Positions 43,926 to 55,396 of a stretch of 64,000 nt of DNA are shown here, piece after piece. The stretch covers positions 11,242,501-11,306,500 of the forward strand of contig CM069877.1 of the NCBI GenBank assembly GCA_036172665.1, in the 5' to 3' direction. The position numbers were made by a program, and so were the translations under genes. The stretch is from Prosopocoilus inquinatus. Its lineage: Eukaryota > Arthropoda > Insecta > Coleoptera > Lucanidae. The notes below the pieces were generated by a model. The model did not search any database. It saw only the letters and a list, made by a program, of their open reading frames with translations, and had not been told where the DNA came from. Numbering within the stretch: the first letter of the stretch is position 1; the number at the start of each line of letters is the position of its first letter.

Positions 43926-46750
43926 CGCGTGGGTATATTTTGCATGCAACTGAAGAGTATCACGCACTTCGCGACTTCATACACACAAAGTGATGCTCAC
44001 AACATGATCCTCTCGTTCATTATTATAAGAAAAAGTGGAGACACCCTTAAGCGGACGCCTAGAAAAATTGGGGAAGGCAAAAAACCAAAACCGTCGACCC
44101 CTTACCTCAATACTTGCATTTAACAATTGTTTTTAATAATGTCAAGCGCGCTTTGAATTTAATGAAGGCCACCTAATCATTCCTGACTACCCCCTGACAC
44201 CGAAATGCAACTATTAATATAAAGGTGGATTTATACAGTAATTAAACTAACAACTAACGCGTAATAATTAATGTTTTAAGGCCGTTTTCTCAGTCATAGT
44301 TTAACTTTAATCTTCTGTTATATAATATTATAAGTATAATTGTTCCTATGGCAATAAAGATTAAAATTAAACTATGACTTAGAAATCGGCCCTAAAAGAT
44401 TACTTATTACGAATTAGTTGTTAGTTTAGATACTGTATAAACTCGGAATAATACACACGCAACTGAAGAGTATCATGCGTTTAATGACTTCCTATAAACA
44501 AATTAATGGCAAGAAACTGAATGGTCAACCCTTTACACACAGTAATTGGCGAGCGATTTTTTACATAATTTCAAAAGCGTTTTGAGTTTAATGAAGGCCG
44601 TCTGACAATTTTGGTCTGTCCCCTGACACCAAAATCGAAATCCAAACCTTAATATAACAGACAGGTGAAAACTTCGTAGCTGAAAATACACTCACATACG
44701 TACATTTTGCATGCAAGTGAAGAGTATCATGCGTTTTATGACTTCATATACATAGAGTAAGGTCCACAACATGATCCACCCATTTATTTTCATCAAAAAA
44801 AGATGAGGCACCCTTAAGCGGTCGCCTAGGAGATTGGGAGGAGGCAAAAAACCGAAACCATCAACCCTTTACCTCAATACTTGCGTTTAACAATTTTCCT
44901 AAAATAATTTCAAGCGCGCTTTGAGTTTAAAAAAGACCATCTGACGATTTTTAACTGTCCCCTGACATCGAAATTCAACCCTTAATGTAACAGACAGGCG
45001 AAAACTTCGTAGCTGCTGAATATAAACTCGCGTGGGAGTATTTTGCATGCAACTGAAGAGTATCACGCGCTTTATGACTTCATATAATCAAAGTAATAAT
45101 CACAACACGTTTCTCCTGTTCATTATTATCAAGAAAAGTCCAGAATCCCTTAAGGAACGCCTAGGAAAATGTGGAGAGACAAGAAACTAAGGCCTTCAAC
45201 CCCTTATCTCTGTATCTGGCGTTTTCTTTATATAATTTCAAGTGCGCTCTGAATTTAACGAAGGCCATCTGACGATTTCTGACCGCCCACTGACATTGGT
45301 ATCCTGCCCTTAATGTAACATACAGGTGAAAACTTCGTTACTGCTGAAACTAATCTCGCGTGGGTGTATTTTGCATGCAACTGAAGAGTATCACGCGTTT
45401 TATAACTTCATATAATCAGAGTAATGACCGCAACTTCATCCTTTCGTTCATTACTATCAAGAAAAGTCGAGAAACTCTTAAGCGGACGCCTAGGAGAATA
45501 TCGGGCGGCAAAAAATTAAGCCGTCAACCCTTTATACTTCAATATCTTGCGTTTAAAGATTCCTTGGATAAATTCAAGTGCACTTTGAGTTTAATGAAGG
45601 TCGACTGACCATTTCTAATCACCTCTGTCATCGAAGTCCAACCCTTAATGTAATAGGCAGGGGAAACCTTCGTCGTAAATGACAAAAATTTCGTTCGGGT
45701 GTATTTTTCGTGCAACTGAGAAGTATCATGCATTTCATGACTTCAAATATGCAAAGTGACAAATGTAACAAGAAGCTTCCGTTCATTTATCAAGTAAAAT
45801 GAAGAAACGCTTAAATTTAAGCGTAGAAGAGTAAGGGAAGGCAAGAAACTAACAAAAAAATTCACGTGGATATATTTCACATGTAGCGTAAGAGTATAAT
45901 GTATTTTATGACTTCGTACACGCAAGCTAATGACCGTAGCATGAGTCTTATTAAAAGAAAAATGAGAAACCTTACACATCCTGACGCGAAGAAATTCGAA
46001 AAATATGTGAAATTTGATTTTTTTCATCGTAGACAGCCATGATTTCATATCTAAAGTCTCATAATAATTCTGAACACCTTCTTCAAACAATATTTCCACG
46101 CATCTTGTAAAATAAGGGTCCTTTATTCTTATGTAGATTTGGAAACTTTTGTTTTCCTCGGTATATGACAAAGGATTTTCAAACCTTGATAGGTGCAACT
46201 TGAGTTTGGGAAAATGCAGGAGCTTCCATGAACAATAAATATTTCTGAGAAATCAATAATAAAAAAAATTACCGTATGTTTCATAACTTTATGCCGATCT
46301 TTTTACAACTTCAAGAGCTCCTTGAGTCTAATGAGGGCCGACTGACTATTGCTGACTGCTTGTTAACGTCGAAATTCATCCCTTCATGTAATGGACAGGT
46401 GAAACCTTCGGGCTGTTTCATCATAACTGGCAATAATTTTACGTGGGTATATTTTGCATGCGACTAAAGAGTATCATGCATTTTATGACTTCAAATATAC
46501 AAAGTGATGACCACAACTTGATCCTTTCGATCATTACCATCAACAGAAGTAGACAAACTTTTAAGCGGACGTCTAGGAGAACGTGGGAAGGCAAAAAACT
46601 AAAACCGGCAACCCTTTATACGTCAATAACTTGCGTTTAAAGCTTTTTAGTTAAATTCAAACTCACTTTGAGTTTAATGAAAGTCGACTGACCATAGCCG
46701 ACTACTCCTCGACTTCGAAATCCGTCCCCGTGTGAACGTAAATAACAAAA
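43926..46750. repeat. ~330-bp B-type tandem array
   Basis: Core starts at about 43930, 44456 (partial), 44700, 45030, 45360, 45695, 45865 (diverged), 46443. Units share the core with A monomers (GGGTATATTTTGCATGCAACTG...) but continue with B-specific sequence: TTAAGCGGACGCCTAGGA, CGTTTAACAATTTTT, TTTGAGTTTAATGAAGGCC and CTTAATGTAACAGACAGGTG. Divergence between units is greater than in the A array. Frame 45743-46198 (minus) spans a diverged unit and has no recognised domain. Confidence 0.9.
44230..44441. mobile_element. 212-bp MITE with ~85-bp inverted repeats inside a B monomer
   Basis: TTTATACAGTAATTAAACTA at the left end matches, in reverse, TAGTTTAGATACTGTATAAA at the right end. The arms run to AGTCATAGTTTAA/TTAAACTATGACT and further. 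The loop is short (TATAATATTATAAGTATAAT...). The left end with the same upstream sequence recurs at 51165-51205 in macro-unit 3, so the insertion predates that duplication. Confidence 0.75.
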
Positions 46751-48477
46751 ATTTCGTATGGGTGCGTTGCACATGCAACAGAAGAGTATCACGCATTTGA
46801 CAACTTCAAATATATAAAGTAATGACCGTAACATGAGCTTTGCGTTCGTTATTATCAAGAAAAGTCCAGAAATTGTTAAGCAAATGCTCCGGAGAGTGAA
46901 GGTGAACTCGAAACCAAAATAGTCAACCCTCAATTTTCCAGTATAAAGTGTACCCGAGCAATTTTCAACGTCCTTGCCCCAAAAATATCACGTTACAAGA
47001 AAGATTATTTTTTTCTTGAGGAGTATCTCGATATTCCTCGATTGCGAGTGCGTTTAGGAGGTAATAATACCTGAGATGCAACCGATTATGCGCGATGCGG
47101 CTTCAAAGCCTTTACACTCGGAGCAATGCTGTTAATTGCGGCTTCCTTTAATTGAAATTAGGATAATACCAATACCCCGAGCGAGTTGGCCCCTGACGTG
47201 AGACGTGAGTGTAATCACGTGATCCAGGCGAGCTTCCAGAATATTAATTAGATTCTAAGTTTGGCGCGGCTTGAACATTAGAGTTCGAATTCCTTGGAGC
47301 CTAACCAAGTTCTGTAAATAAATAGAAATGAAATACAAGAGGGCGTCTTAAAGTAAAAGAGAGAGGTGTCGAGGATAAATAAATACATATATGTGTGAGC
47401 GGAAAGTTTCAATGAGTAGAGTTAAGAAGGTAGGACACTTGAAATTGGCTACGCAAAATAGGTCGATTGACTCACGTGACGTATTAGAGGGGACGCTCAT
47501 TTGGAGCATATAAGCTCCATATAAGGCGTGTGGGTATATTTTGCATCCGACTTAAGAGTATCACGCATTTGACAAGTTCGAATATACAAAGTAATGACCG
47601 CAACATGAGGCTTGCGTTCATTATTATCAAGGAAAGTCGAGAAATCTTTAAGCAAACCCCCCGTAAAGTGAAGGTGAGCGCAAAACCAAAATTTCAACCC
47701 TAAATTTTCCAGTATAAAATCAACCCGAACAATTTTCAACGTCCTTGCTTCAAAAATATCACGTTACAAAAATGATTATTTTTTTCTTGAGGAGTAATCT
47801 CGATATTCCACACAATTGCGAGTGCGATTACGAGGTAATAATACCTGAGATGCAACCCATAATGGGCGATCCGACTTCAAAGCCTCTGTACTCGCAGTAA
47901 CGCTGTTAATTGCGGTTTCCTTTAATTGAAATTAGGATAATGCCAATATGCCGAGCGAGATGGCCACTGACGTGAGACGTAAGTGTAATCACGTGATCCA
48001 GGCGAGCTTCCAGAATATTAATTAGATTCTAAGTTTGGCGCGGCTTGAACATTAGAGTTCGAATTCCTTGGAGCCGAACCAAGCTTTTTAAATAAATAGA
48101 AATGAAGTACAAGAGAGCGTCTTAAAGTAAAAGAGAGAGGTGTCGGGGATAAATAAATACACATGTCTGCGAGCGGAAAGTTTCAATGAGTGGAGTTAAG
48201 AAGATGGGACACTTGAAGTAGGTGAAATAGGTCGATTGACTCACGTGACGCATTAGAGGGGACGCTCATTTGGACCACAAAAGCTCCGTGTAAGGCGTGT
48301 GGGTATATTTTGCATGCAACTGAAGAGTATCACGGATTTGACAACTTCGAATATACAAAGTAATGATCAGAACATGAGCCTCGCGTTCGTTATTATCAAA
48401 GAAAGTCGAGACATCTTTAAGCAAACCCCCCGGAAAGTAAAGGTGAGCACAAAATTGAAACCGTCAACCCTCAATTT
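46751..48477. repeat. 775-bp A-type array in macro-unit 2
   Basis: Core starts at about 46757, 47530 and 48298 (773 and 768 bp apart). The sequence is the same as the array at 38.5-42.4 kb. Confidence 0.92.
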
Positions 48478-48680
48478 TCGTGCAATAACAAAAAGTTTAC
48501 AGCTTCTTGTTTATTGTTATCGTAAATCAATTCGTTTTAAGTTACGGCCCCGTCCCTTTCTCCCCCACAGAAAATTACAAACAGTTTCACAGCGCCGCGA
48601 CCTTAAAGGGGTGAGACGTTTAACAGAGCGGGCCCTGCCATTCACGTCGTTAATAGAAATTCCGAAAGTTCACGGCTCAT
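48478..48680. repeat. Right flank, second copy
   Basis: It repeats 42383-42580. After 48678 it switches to GCTCATTTGGAGCATATAAG, a piece of A-monomer sequence, showing a rearranged edge. Confidence 0.85.
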
Positions 48681-48699
48681 TTGGAGCATATAAGCTCTA

Positions 48700-50663
48700 T
48701 ATAAGGCAAACCAAATCATCATACATGTTACCTCGACAGAAGCTCGAGTAATTTACAAACTCAAAACGAGATTATTATTTTTCTAGTGAATTCTGACGTG
48801 GGATAAGGATGAGCAGATGTCTCCCCGGCCCCGTAAATTCGGATTCCAAAGTAATCGGATAACACAGCCGCCCGAAACATTTAATTAAGTCTGTCAGAGA
48901 TCCCAATTAAAAGTTGTCCCGTCGTCTAGACCCCACCGCCGCTGCCACCAGCCGCCGCGCCGCGCCGCCCCGGCCGGACCGTTCTCATCCATGATGCATC
49001 ATTAAAAATAAACAGGGCCGCCAAAGAAGACCGGCGAACTTAAATTAACTTCTCGTATCTAAGACTGTCTACAAATTGGAATTCGCAGATACAATCGCGA
49101 AGAAGATTCATTTCGCATTCGGCGGCGCTTCCGCCCCCGTCGCCTGCCGGCCGGCCGGCTAAACTAAAAAAAGTTCGGAAATCGAAGATTCCGGAAGGCA
49201 ACGCAAATTCCAATTACTATTCTCTCTCTGTTTGTGATATAATTTTTTTATTGCAGCGTCATAAAAGCTGTTTGTGGCATTTCGTGTTTCATCGAAGACG
49301 GGCGGCGTGCAAAAATTCAAGGGGGATGGGGGCGGGAGGCGGCCGGGACGACTTGGCCGTTTGAGCGTGAGACAAATCATCATTTCACTTTGAAGCTCCC
49401 CCAGGACACTAAAGCTCGGCGTATATATCTTATCGGGGAGTAATAAAGATGAGTTGTTGCCGCACAGCTTTTATTCCCTAAATCATTTCCGTTATTACGC
49501 TGCGCTTAAGGACCTTATGGCCCGTTAAACGGTGTAAACATATTTTTCCCGGGCTTTTACGTCATGTACATAAAAATTTCCGGAACGTAAACTTGTTTAA
49601 AATGACAACAAAAATAATCACTGACTCTCCCCATACCCCTCCGTAAACTTACGACCCAAAAGCGTCGCGTAACAGAAGGAGGAGTGATGAGGAGTGATGA
49701 CTCATCCAAGAGAAAATATCGCCGTGTAGATTCTTGTGTCTGCATTGGCTAGAAGTATTAAGTGACATCATTGTAGGTCACATCTGCGCTACTTTTTTTA
49801 ACGATGGGGGGGGGGGAATCCTTCGAAGGACACCGCGACACCCGTGTGGTTGGTAGTGCCAGATTTCTACCGGCTAAATACCCTCCTTTTAACTCCCACC
49901 CTCTCAAAATCTCCCTTCAAATCCTGGAACTACACGAGTATTACATCAGGACTAAAGCTGCGGTTTCCTAGGAGTCAATCGGGTAGAAAATAATCGCGAC
50001 CAACGCGACGTCCCGCTCTAACTAAAAGCAATGAAAACCGAGCAAGGTCTAGAAACCCATCAACCCATTAATTTTTTGCTTTTGGTTAGAACGAACGTCG
50101 GTCGCGGTCAGTTTCACCCCGACTGACTCTCCTAGGAAACCCCAGCTTAAGAGGATCTATCTCGTTTGGTCTTTTACTTCCTTTCTCCTCTTCATTGCTT
50201 GACTAACTAGCTCTTCATCGCCCTCTGGGTCATTTCTACTCTTCTTGCTTTCTCCCCTTCGTGGCATTACTAGCTAACGCTTCGTCGCCTCCCAATTTTC
50301 CAATCAATCCAAAGTTCCCTTCACTGAAGATCGGTATGTTCTTGTAAGCTTTCTTCTCTTCTTATTCTCTCTTCCTCATGGCCTTAATGACTGGACTTAT
50401 TCTTCGCAACTTTATTTACTGGCCCTTCATAGCCCCCTGCGGTCATTATCTTATCTTTCTTCGTGACTTTATTAACTATCGCTCCGTCCATCTCAATTTT
50501 CTGACAGTTCCAGGACTCTCCTCGTAGAGGATCTATGTGTTTACCCCTCTCCTATACATTAGTTTATTCTCATCTTGCTCCCACTTCTTTGTGGCTTTAT
50601 TAATTAGCCTTCATCGCCTGCCGATTTTGCAATTCCAATATTTTTCTCGTCGCTTCCTGCATA
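48700..50663. other. Spacer between macro-units 2 and 3
   Basis: 48820-49150 is CpG-rich and repeat-free; it has a weak PBS-like GACCCCACCGCCGCTGCCACC at 48929, possibly chance. 49806-49816 is a run of 11 G. 50170-50650 is pyrimidine-rich with degenerate ~120-bp repeats (CTTCATCGCCT...CCAATTTTC). No gene. Confidence 0.4.
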
Positions 50664-51865
50664 ATAAAAATAATAGGGGTAACAAATTGCGCGCTTGTTT
50701 TCTACCGGTTCGCTTTTTAGGATATTTCGGCGAATTTATCAGAAACGCTGCGTTTCTTTCACCTTCGGATGATGAATTGCGTCTTTTTGTGGAACGCAGT
50801 GAAATATCACTTGACAACATGCATCCTCCCCCGTAGCTCCGTTATAAATAAATAACAAAAATATCGCGTGGGTACATTTTGCATTCAACCGAAGAGTATC
50901 ACGCATTTCGTGACTTCCCATAAACAAAGTGACGATCACAACATGATCCTCTCGCTCACTATTATAAGAAAAAGTGGAGACACCCTTAAGCGGACACCTA
51001 GAAAAATGGGGGGGAGGCAAAAAATTGAAACCGTCTACCCCTTATCTCAATACTTGCATTTAACAATCATTTTTAATAATATCAAGCGTGCTTTGAGTTT
51101 AATGAAGGCCGGCTAATCATTTCTGACCACCCCCTGACATCGAAATGCAACTTTTAGTGTAAAGGTGGATTTATACAGTAACTAAACTAGCAACTGGCGC
51201 GTAATCACGAGTGTCACGCTTTTCGCGACTTCATATACACAAAGTAATGATCGCATCATGATACTCCCGTTCATTTTTATTAGAAATGTCGAGGACACCT
51301 CTAAACGGACGTCTAAGAAAATGGGGGGAGGCAAGAAACCGAAAGTATCAACCACCTGATCATTTTTGACTTGCCGCCGACATCAAAATTCAACCCTTAA
51401 TGTAATACACACAGAACTGAAAAGTATCGCGCGTTTTATGACTTCATATAAACAAATTATTGACCGTTACATGATCCTGTCGGTGATTATTATCAGGAAA
51501 ATCGAGTAACGCCTTGGAGAATGAGTGGGAGTGAGGGAGGGCAAAAAAACTGGAAGCGTCAACCTTTTACCTCAGTAACTGACGATTTCTTATACAATTT
51601 CAAGCGCGGTTTGAATTTAAAGAAGGCCATCTGACCATTTTTGACTGTCCCCTGAGATCGAAATCCAATCCTTAATGTAACAAACAGACAGATGAAAACT
51701 TCGCAGCTGAAAATAAACTCGCGTGGGTATATTTTGCATGCAACTGAAGAGTATCATGCCTTTCTTGACTGTATATAATCAAAGCAATGATCACAACACG
51801 TTCTTCGTGTCCATTATTATCAGAGAAAGTCGAGACAGCCTTAAGGGGACTTCCTGTAGGATCAC
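50664..51865. repeat. Macro-unit 3 of the composite satellite (left-hand part)
   Basis: Left flank (50664-50867) then B-type units with cores at about 50870, 51210 (partial), 51410 and 51722. It stops at about 51865 inside a B monomer (CCTTAAGGGGACTTCC) and is followed by unrelated sequence. Confidence 0.85.
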
Positions 51866-51954
51866 CTTTGGCCACCATAGTTTCTCCAAATCCCTCTCCT
51901 CTCGATAACCGCATCTTACGTCATCTATCTTCATAATGGCGCAGATTAAAGGCA

Positions 51955-52822
51955 ATCCGTAGGTTTTCCTATCTCCTGTAGTCATTTTTCTCCTCCTCCT
52001 CTCTCGTCTTCATGACTTTGTTTACTGGGCCTCCCAGTTTTCTATTGATTCCAACATTTTGCCCACAACGTTTTGCGGGGTCAGCATCTGGCCAAATAAT
52101 GTCTCATCTTCCCTCCTTTCTCTCTCGTCCATCTGTCATATGTCAAAACCACGTGTTCTATATCATCTGGGTCGGATTCACAATATTCGCACCTTGAATC
52201 TTCCATTTTCCTTATGATGCTTAGATAACCTCTGAAGCAACTATAACCACTGAAGAATTGCAACTATAACCACTGAAGAATTGGGTCAGATAATAATCCA
52301 ATTCCCTGTGACCCCTCTCGCTTCACGTCCTCACCTCAGGGATCAGCCATCCATCAGTCATCCTGGTCCATTTGCCTTTTTCCCTCATATTTCATGTCGC
52401 TTACCGTCTCCGTCAAGTTTCTTCTTTCTCTTATTTCCTTTTCGGTCCTGCCCGGCTATCTTATTGTGATATTTCCACCATCTCTCCATTAGCTGTTCTT
52501 TTATTGGAATATTACCACCGCCGCCTCTTTGAACACCGTACGATACGCACTTGATACTCGAACAGTCATCTTCCTCTGTATTCTTGAGTTCCGCCCGTTG
52601 ACACTGGATTTTCAGCGACCCCGCCCACACCGGAGTCGCCTAAAGCATTATATACTTTATCACACTCGCCAAAATCTTCCTCTTGCTTGCTCTCGGACTT
52701 CCAACCCTTGGCAGTATCCTGGCGAGGGCTGTCGCCGCTTTTTACGCTTTTCCCATGACATCCAAAAGACGATTAGGTTACGATTAATCCACACCTCCAG
52801 ATATTTTGTTCCACCACCAGCA
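51955..52822 (-). pseudogene. R1-like non-LTR retrotransposon remnant, C-terminal region
   Basis: Reading on the minus strand with several frame changes, the order of motifs is that of R1-clade ORF2 ends. First TKYLEVWINRNL (~52800), then ALARILPRVGSPRASKRK and IKYIML (52740-52650), a PVWAGSL segment, MTVRVSSAYRTVFKEAAVVI (~52570-52510), TDGWLIPEVRT and RGHRELDYYLTQFFSGYSCF (~52350-52230), and the zinc-knuckle-like SRCEYCESDPDDIEHV (52200). It ends with LFGQMLTPQNVVGKMLESIE and KVMKTREEEEKN (~52080-51970). A ~21-bp direct duplication (CTTCAGTGGTTATAGTTGCA) at 52240-52275 also breaks the frame. No palm domain remains in the window. Confidence 0.8.
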
Positions 52823-53430
52823 GTAACGTTCTGGTTTTCGGAAGGAAGCCAAAAATCGATTTCTACTTCATTTTTCACGGTTTGCTCGATTGGAATCTAC
52901 TTATATTTTCAGAACTATCGAGATCGGTTAGCGGGTTTTAGTTTCCTTCTGTCTCTCGTTAAATGATTTTTTAACTTAATAAAAATATTTCAAATAAAAA
53001 TACCAAATCGTTAATTGTTTAATTATTCGCAATAATGATTTTTATTTTAACTCATCGTCGCAGGGCTGGAATCTTTCTTGGAACATCGAATTTAAATTGA
53101 ACTCACTATAATTCGATTACGATTAAATTGTTCACCGTAAACAAACCAGAAATCAGGCTGTGAAGAGTTGTTTCTTGATTCGCGAAAATAATTACAAACA
53201 AAATTTTAAAATAAAAAAAAATCCTCGACGAGGAAAAAGGAACATGTTAACGGTTACCCAAATCAGGAACTCTGGAGCTTCTCCCTTTAGATGCCCGCAG
53301 CATTTTTTAAAGGTTTTTTCCACCCGAGATCCACGATAGCGGGCCACGTCATGCGATTGCACTGCAAATGCATGGATGCACAATTTCCATGGATTAAATA
53401 ATTAACTGCAATATTGCTTATTTGGCAGAA
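52822..53430. repeat. Dispersed repeat, family E copy 1
   Basis: 52822-53105 (GTTCTGGTTTTCGGAAGGAA...) matches 63736-64000, and 53085-53430 matches the reverse complement of 58020-58370 (TCTTGGAACA..., AAATCAGGAACTCYGGA, CATGATGCGATTGCA-like boxes). No gene recognised; transposon type unknown. Confidence 0.65.
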
Positions 53431-53504
53431 AATACTCACTCTTTCTTCCGTGGCGTCGACGATTAGGTCAAGTTTCGAGAATTTTAACATAACGAGCTGC
53501 TATT

Positions 53505-54042
53505 CTTCAAGGCTGACCTTGCACGTGTTCTGTTTTCGCGGTACAGTGTTGTTACGGTAACTTTGTTGGGATGAGGGGCGTAGTCAGAGTAAAATAAAAT
53601 AAAACACGTTTATTATTAAATAATAAATTAAACTTACGTGGTCGTGGCATCTGCGCTAGGGAAAGTTTCTTATCTAAGGGTGTGTCATCGTTATCAACTG
53701 TCGTCAACTGTCAATATAATGCGAGTTCAACTATTTATAGGCATCATGACGCCTAATTAGTGGAGAGGATATCAAGCTGATGAAATCTTATCGCGATTTG
53801 ATTTGTCAGGACCAAGGCCGTTCGTACCGGAAAATTGCGAGCAACTCTAACTTTTTGCACACGTTACTATTTTGCGCGATTTTACCTAATGAATACCGAT
53901 GTCTGTTCGAAGTCATCTCGCATTATGTTATTTACAATTAATTCTCGCAACATAATTTCTACTCGCTACAATATTATCACACTGCGATTTACTTTCTAAT
54001 TTATTTTATTTATGAGTACTAAAAAATTCGAATCCTTGCAAA
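53505..54042. repeat. Filled copy of a duplicated locus; insertion at ~53526-53973
   Basis: 53505-53525 plus 53974-54042 equals the reverse complement of 54729-54829, which has nothing between these two parts. The ~450-bp insert is therefore younger than the duplication. Confidence 0.7.
53526..53973 (-). mobile_element. LTR-like insertion, ~450 bp
   Basis: On the minus strand it begins TGTAGCGAGTAG, has a CCTATAAATAG TATA-like box (53738), an AATAAACGTG polyadenylation-type signal (53610) and ends ...CCGTAACA or ...CAGAACA. This resembles a solo LTR. A clean target duplication could not be identified, so the precise left edge is uncertain. Confidence 0.45.
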
Positions 54043-54049
54043 ATGAACA

Positions 54050-54728
54050 CCCGGATATTCCATAATTACATCCGATGAAATTAGGTCGCTCGAATCATAT
54101 AGATTTTAAACAGTTCACGTCCTCACTACCTAATTGATGGACTCTCGAAGAGAAAAAAAATTGAAGAGGGAAAAAAATACGGCGTTCGTCTTCCCGCGTT
54201 TAAATTATTATTCGAATTGCAAACACGGCTCCGTAAATTAAAGGCAACTTTTTGCACCCGGATATTATGCAGATAGTCAACGTCACGTCAGTCGCAACAG
54301 GTAAGTAATTGCTTCTCCACGTGTTCCGAATGAGAGTCTGCTGTTCTTTCCGCCGCCGCCATCCTGATGAATGGCTGCAATTAACGGCACGAAACGTTCG
54401 CTCGGTCTAGAACGAAACGCCGCCCGCGCCGCCGCGAATATAATGAATCGACGCGGTACAATCGCGAACTCCTTCTTGCTTGAAAAACGAGCACGCACCG
54501 CACAAAGTAATCGCGAAGAACAAAAACCGCAATCACCTTTGTGTAGGGGGGAAGGCTCGAATTGTTACGTATTTAATATTCTTTAGGGGTGAAAGCGTTC
54601 CGTTTTATCCACCGGCCCGGCCGTAAGCTTTCATTCTGCTTATTGAGGAAGATTCGGTTTCATTGTATTGTGCGGTGTATTAAAAGCGCCCTTTGTTCCT
54701 TTGCGCCATTTCAAGCCTTTGTAAGGCG
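54050..54728. other. Repeat-free, CpG-rich island
   Basis: GCCGCCGCCATCC, CGCGCCGCCGCGAATATAATG and similar stretches lie among AT-rich DNA. Frames 54283-54498 and 54371-54586 overlap on opposite strands and have no recognisable domain. Confidence 0.3.
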
Positions 54729-54829
54729 ATTCGAATTTTTCAGTACTCATAAATAAAAGAAAATTTTAGAAAATAAATCGCAATATGATAATGTTATAAA
54801 GCGTGCAAGATCAGCCTTGAAGATGCTCC
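54729..54829. repeat. Empty-site copy of the 53.5-54.0 kb locus, inverted
   Basis: The reverse complement reads CTTCAAGGCTGATCTTGCACG then ATTATCATATTGCGATTTAT, joining the two flanks of the insertion at 53526-53973. Confidence 0.7.
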
Positions 54830-54839
54830 CACCTGAATG

Positions 54840-55395
54840 AATGTACATTACCTCCTAATAAATTTTACAAAAACGGTTGCAAGTTAGCGCTGAAAAGAGA
54901 TTATGAGCTGTCCTGAACTAAATAAAACTCAGATGGTGATGGGCTAGATCGAGTTTCAAGGGCGTCAGGGAGAATGACCTCCGCTGATTGCTACGTCACT
55001 GCGGCACCGTCCCACGAGGTTCACAGCGTGCGCCAAAATTTCGGAGGACTTTCAGGAGAACTTTCCCCTCTTACATCCAAAATAATTTGTCGTCACAGCT
55101 AAACAACAGAGTGTACTTAAAGCGCATATTAAGTCACACGAACAAATTCAAACGTCAACGGCTCACAGGCCTAACTTAACTAAACAACAATCTTTGACTT
55201 CGATTCCTAAAATAGTATTCGCTTCGACTCCACAGGATATGATTCGGTAATCTGTTGATTCTTAAATACACCCTCAACTTAAACTATCCAAAGGAACATC
55301 TAAATTAATGCACACACATGTGCCGGTATATCTGCGTTATATGCAAACGTGCATTAAGCAAATAACAAAAATAAAATGGTACGTTACGTTTGTTA
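54840..55395. other. Unassigned DNA; partial family-C edge
   Basis: 55160-55245 (CACAGGCCTAACTTAACTAA... TTTGACTTCGATTCCTAAAA) is a diverged copy of the family-C edge at 55400-55490. No gene. Confidence 0.4.
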
Positions 55396-55396
55396 C

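Larger units (their letters stand above)
43726..48680. repeat. Macro-unit 2 of the composite satellite (complete)
   Basis: Order: left flank (43726-43925), B-type array (43926-46750), A-type array (46751-48477), right flank (48478-48680). It is the only unit with all four parts. Confidence 0.88.

Noticed and set aside
45743..46198. 151-codon minus-strand frame in the B array
   Set aside because: It lies across a diverged B monomer and has no conserved counterpart in other monomers.
48929..48950. Further tRNA-Leu primer-binding site
   Set aside because: It has extra bases and lies in a CCG-rich stretch, so chance is likely; no LTR edge is beside it.
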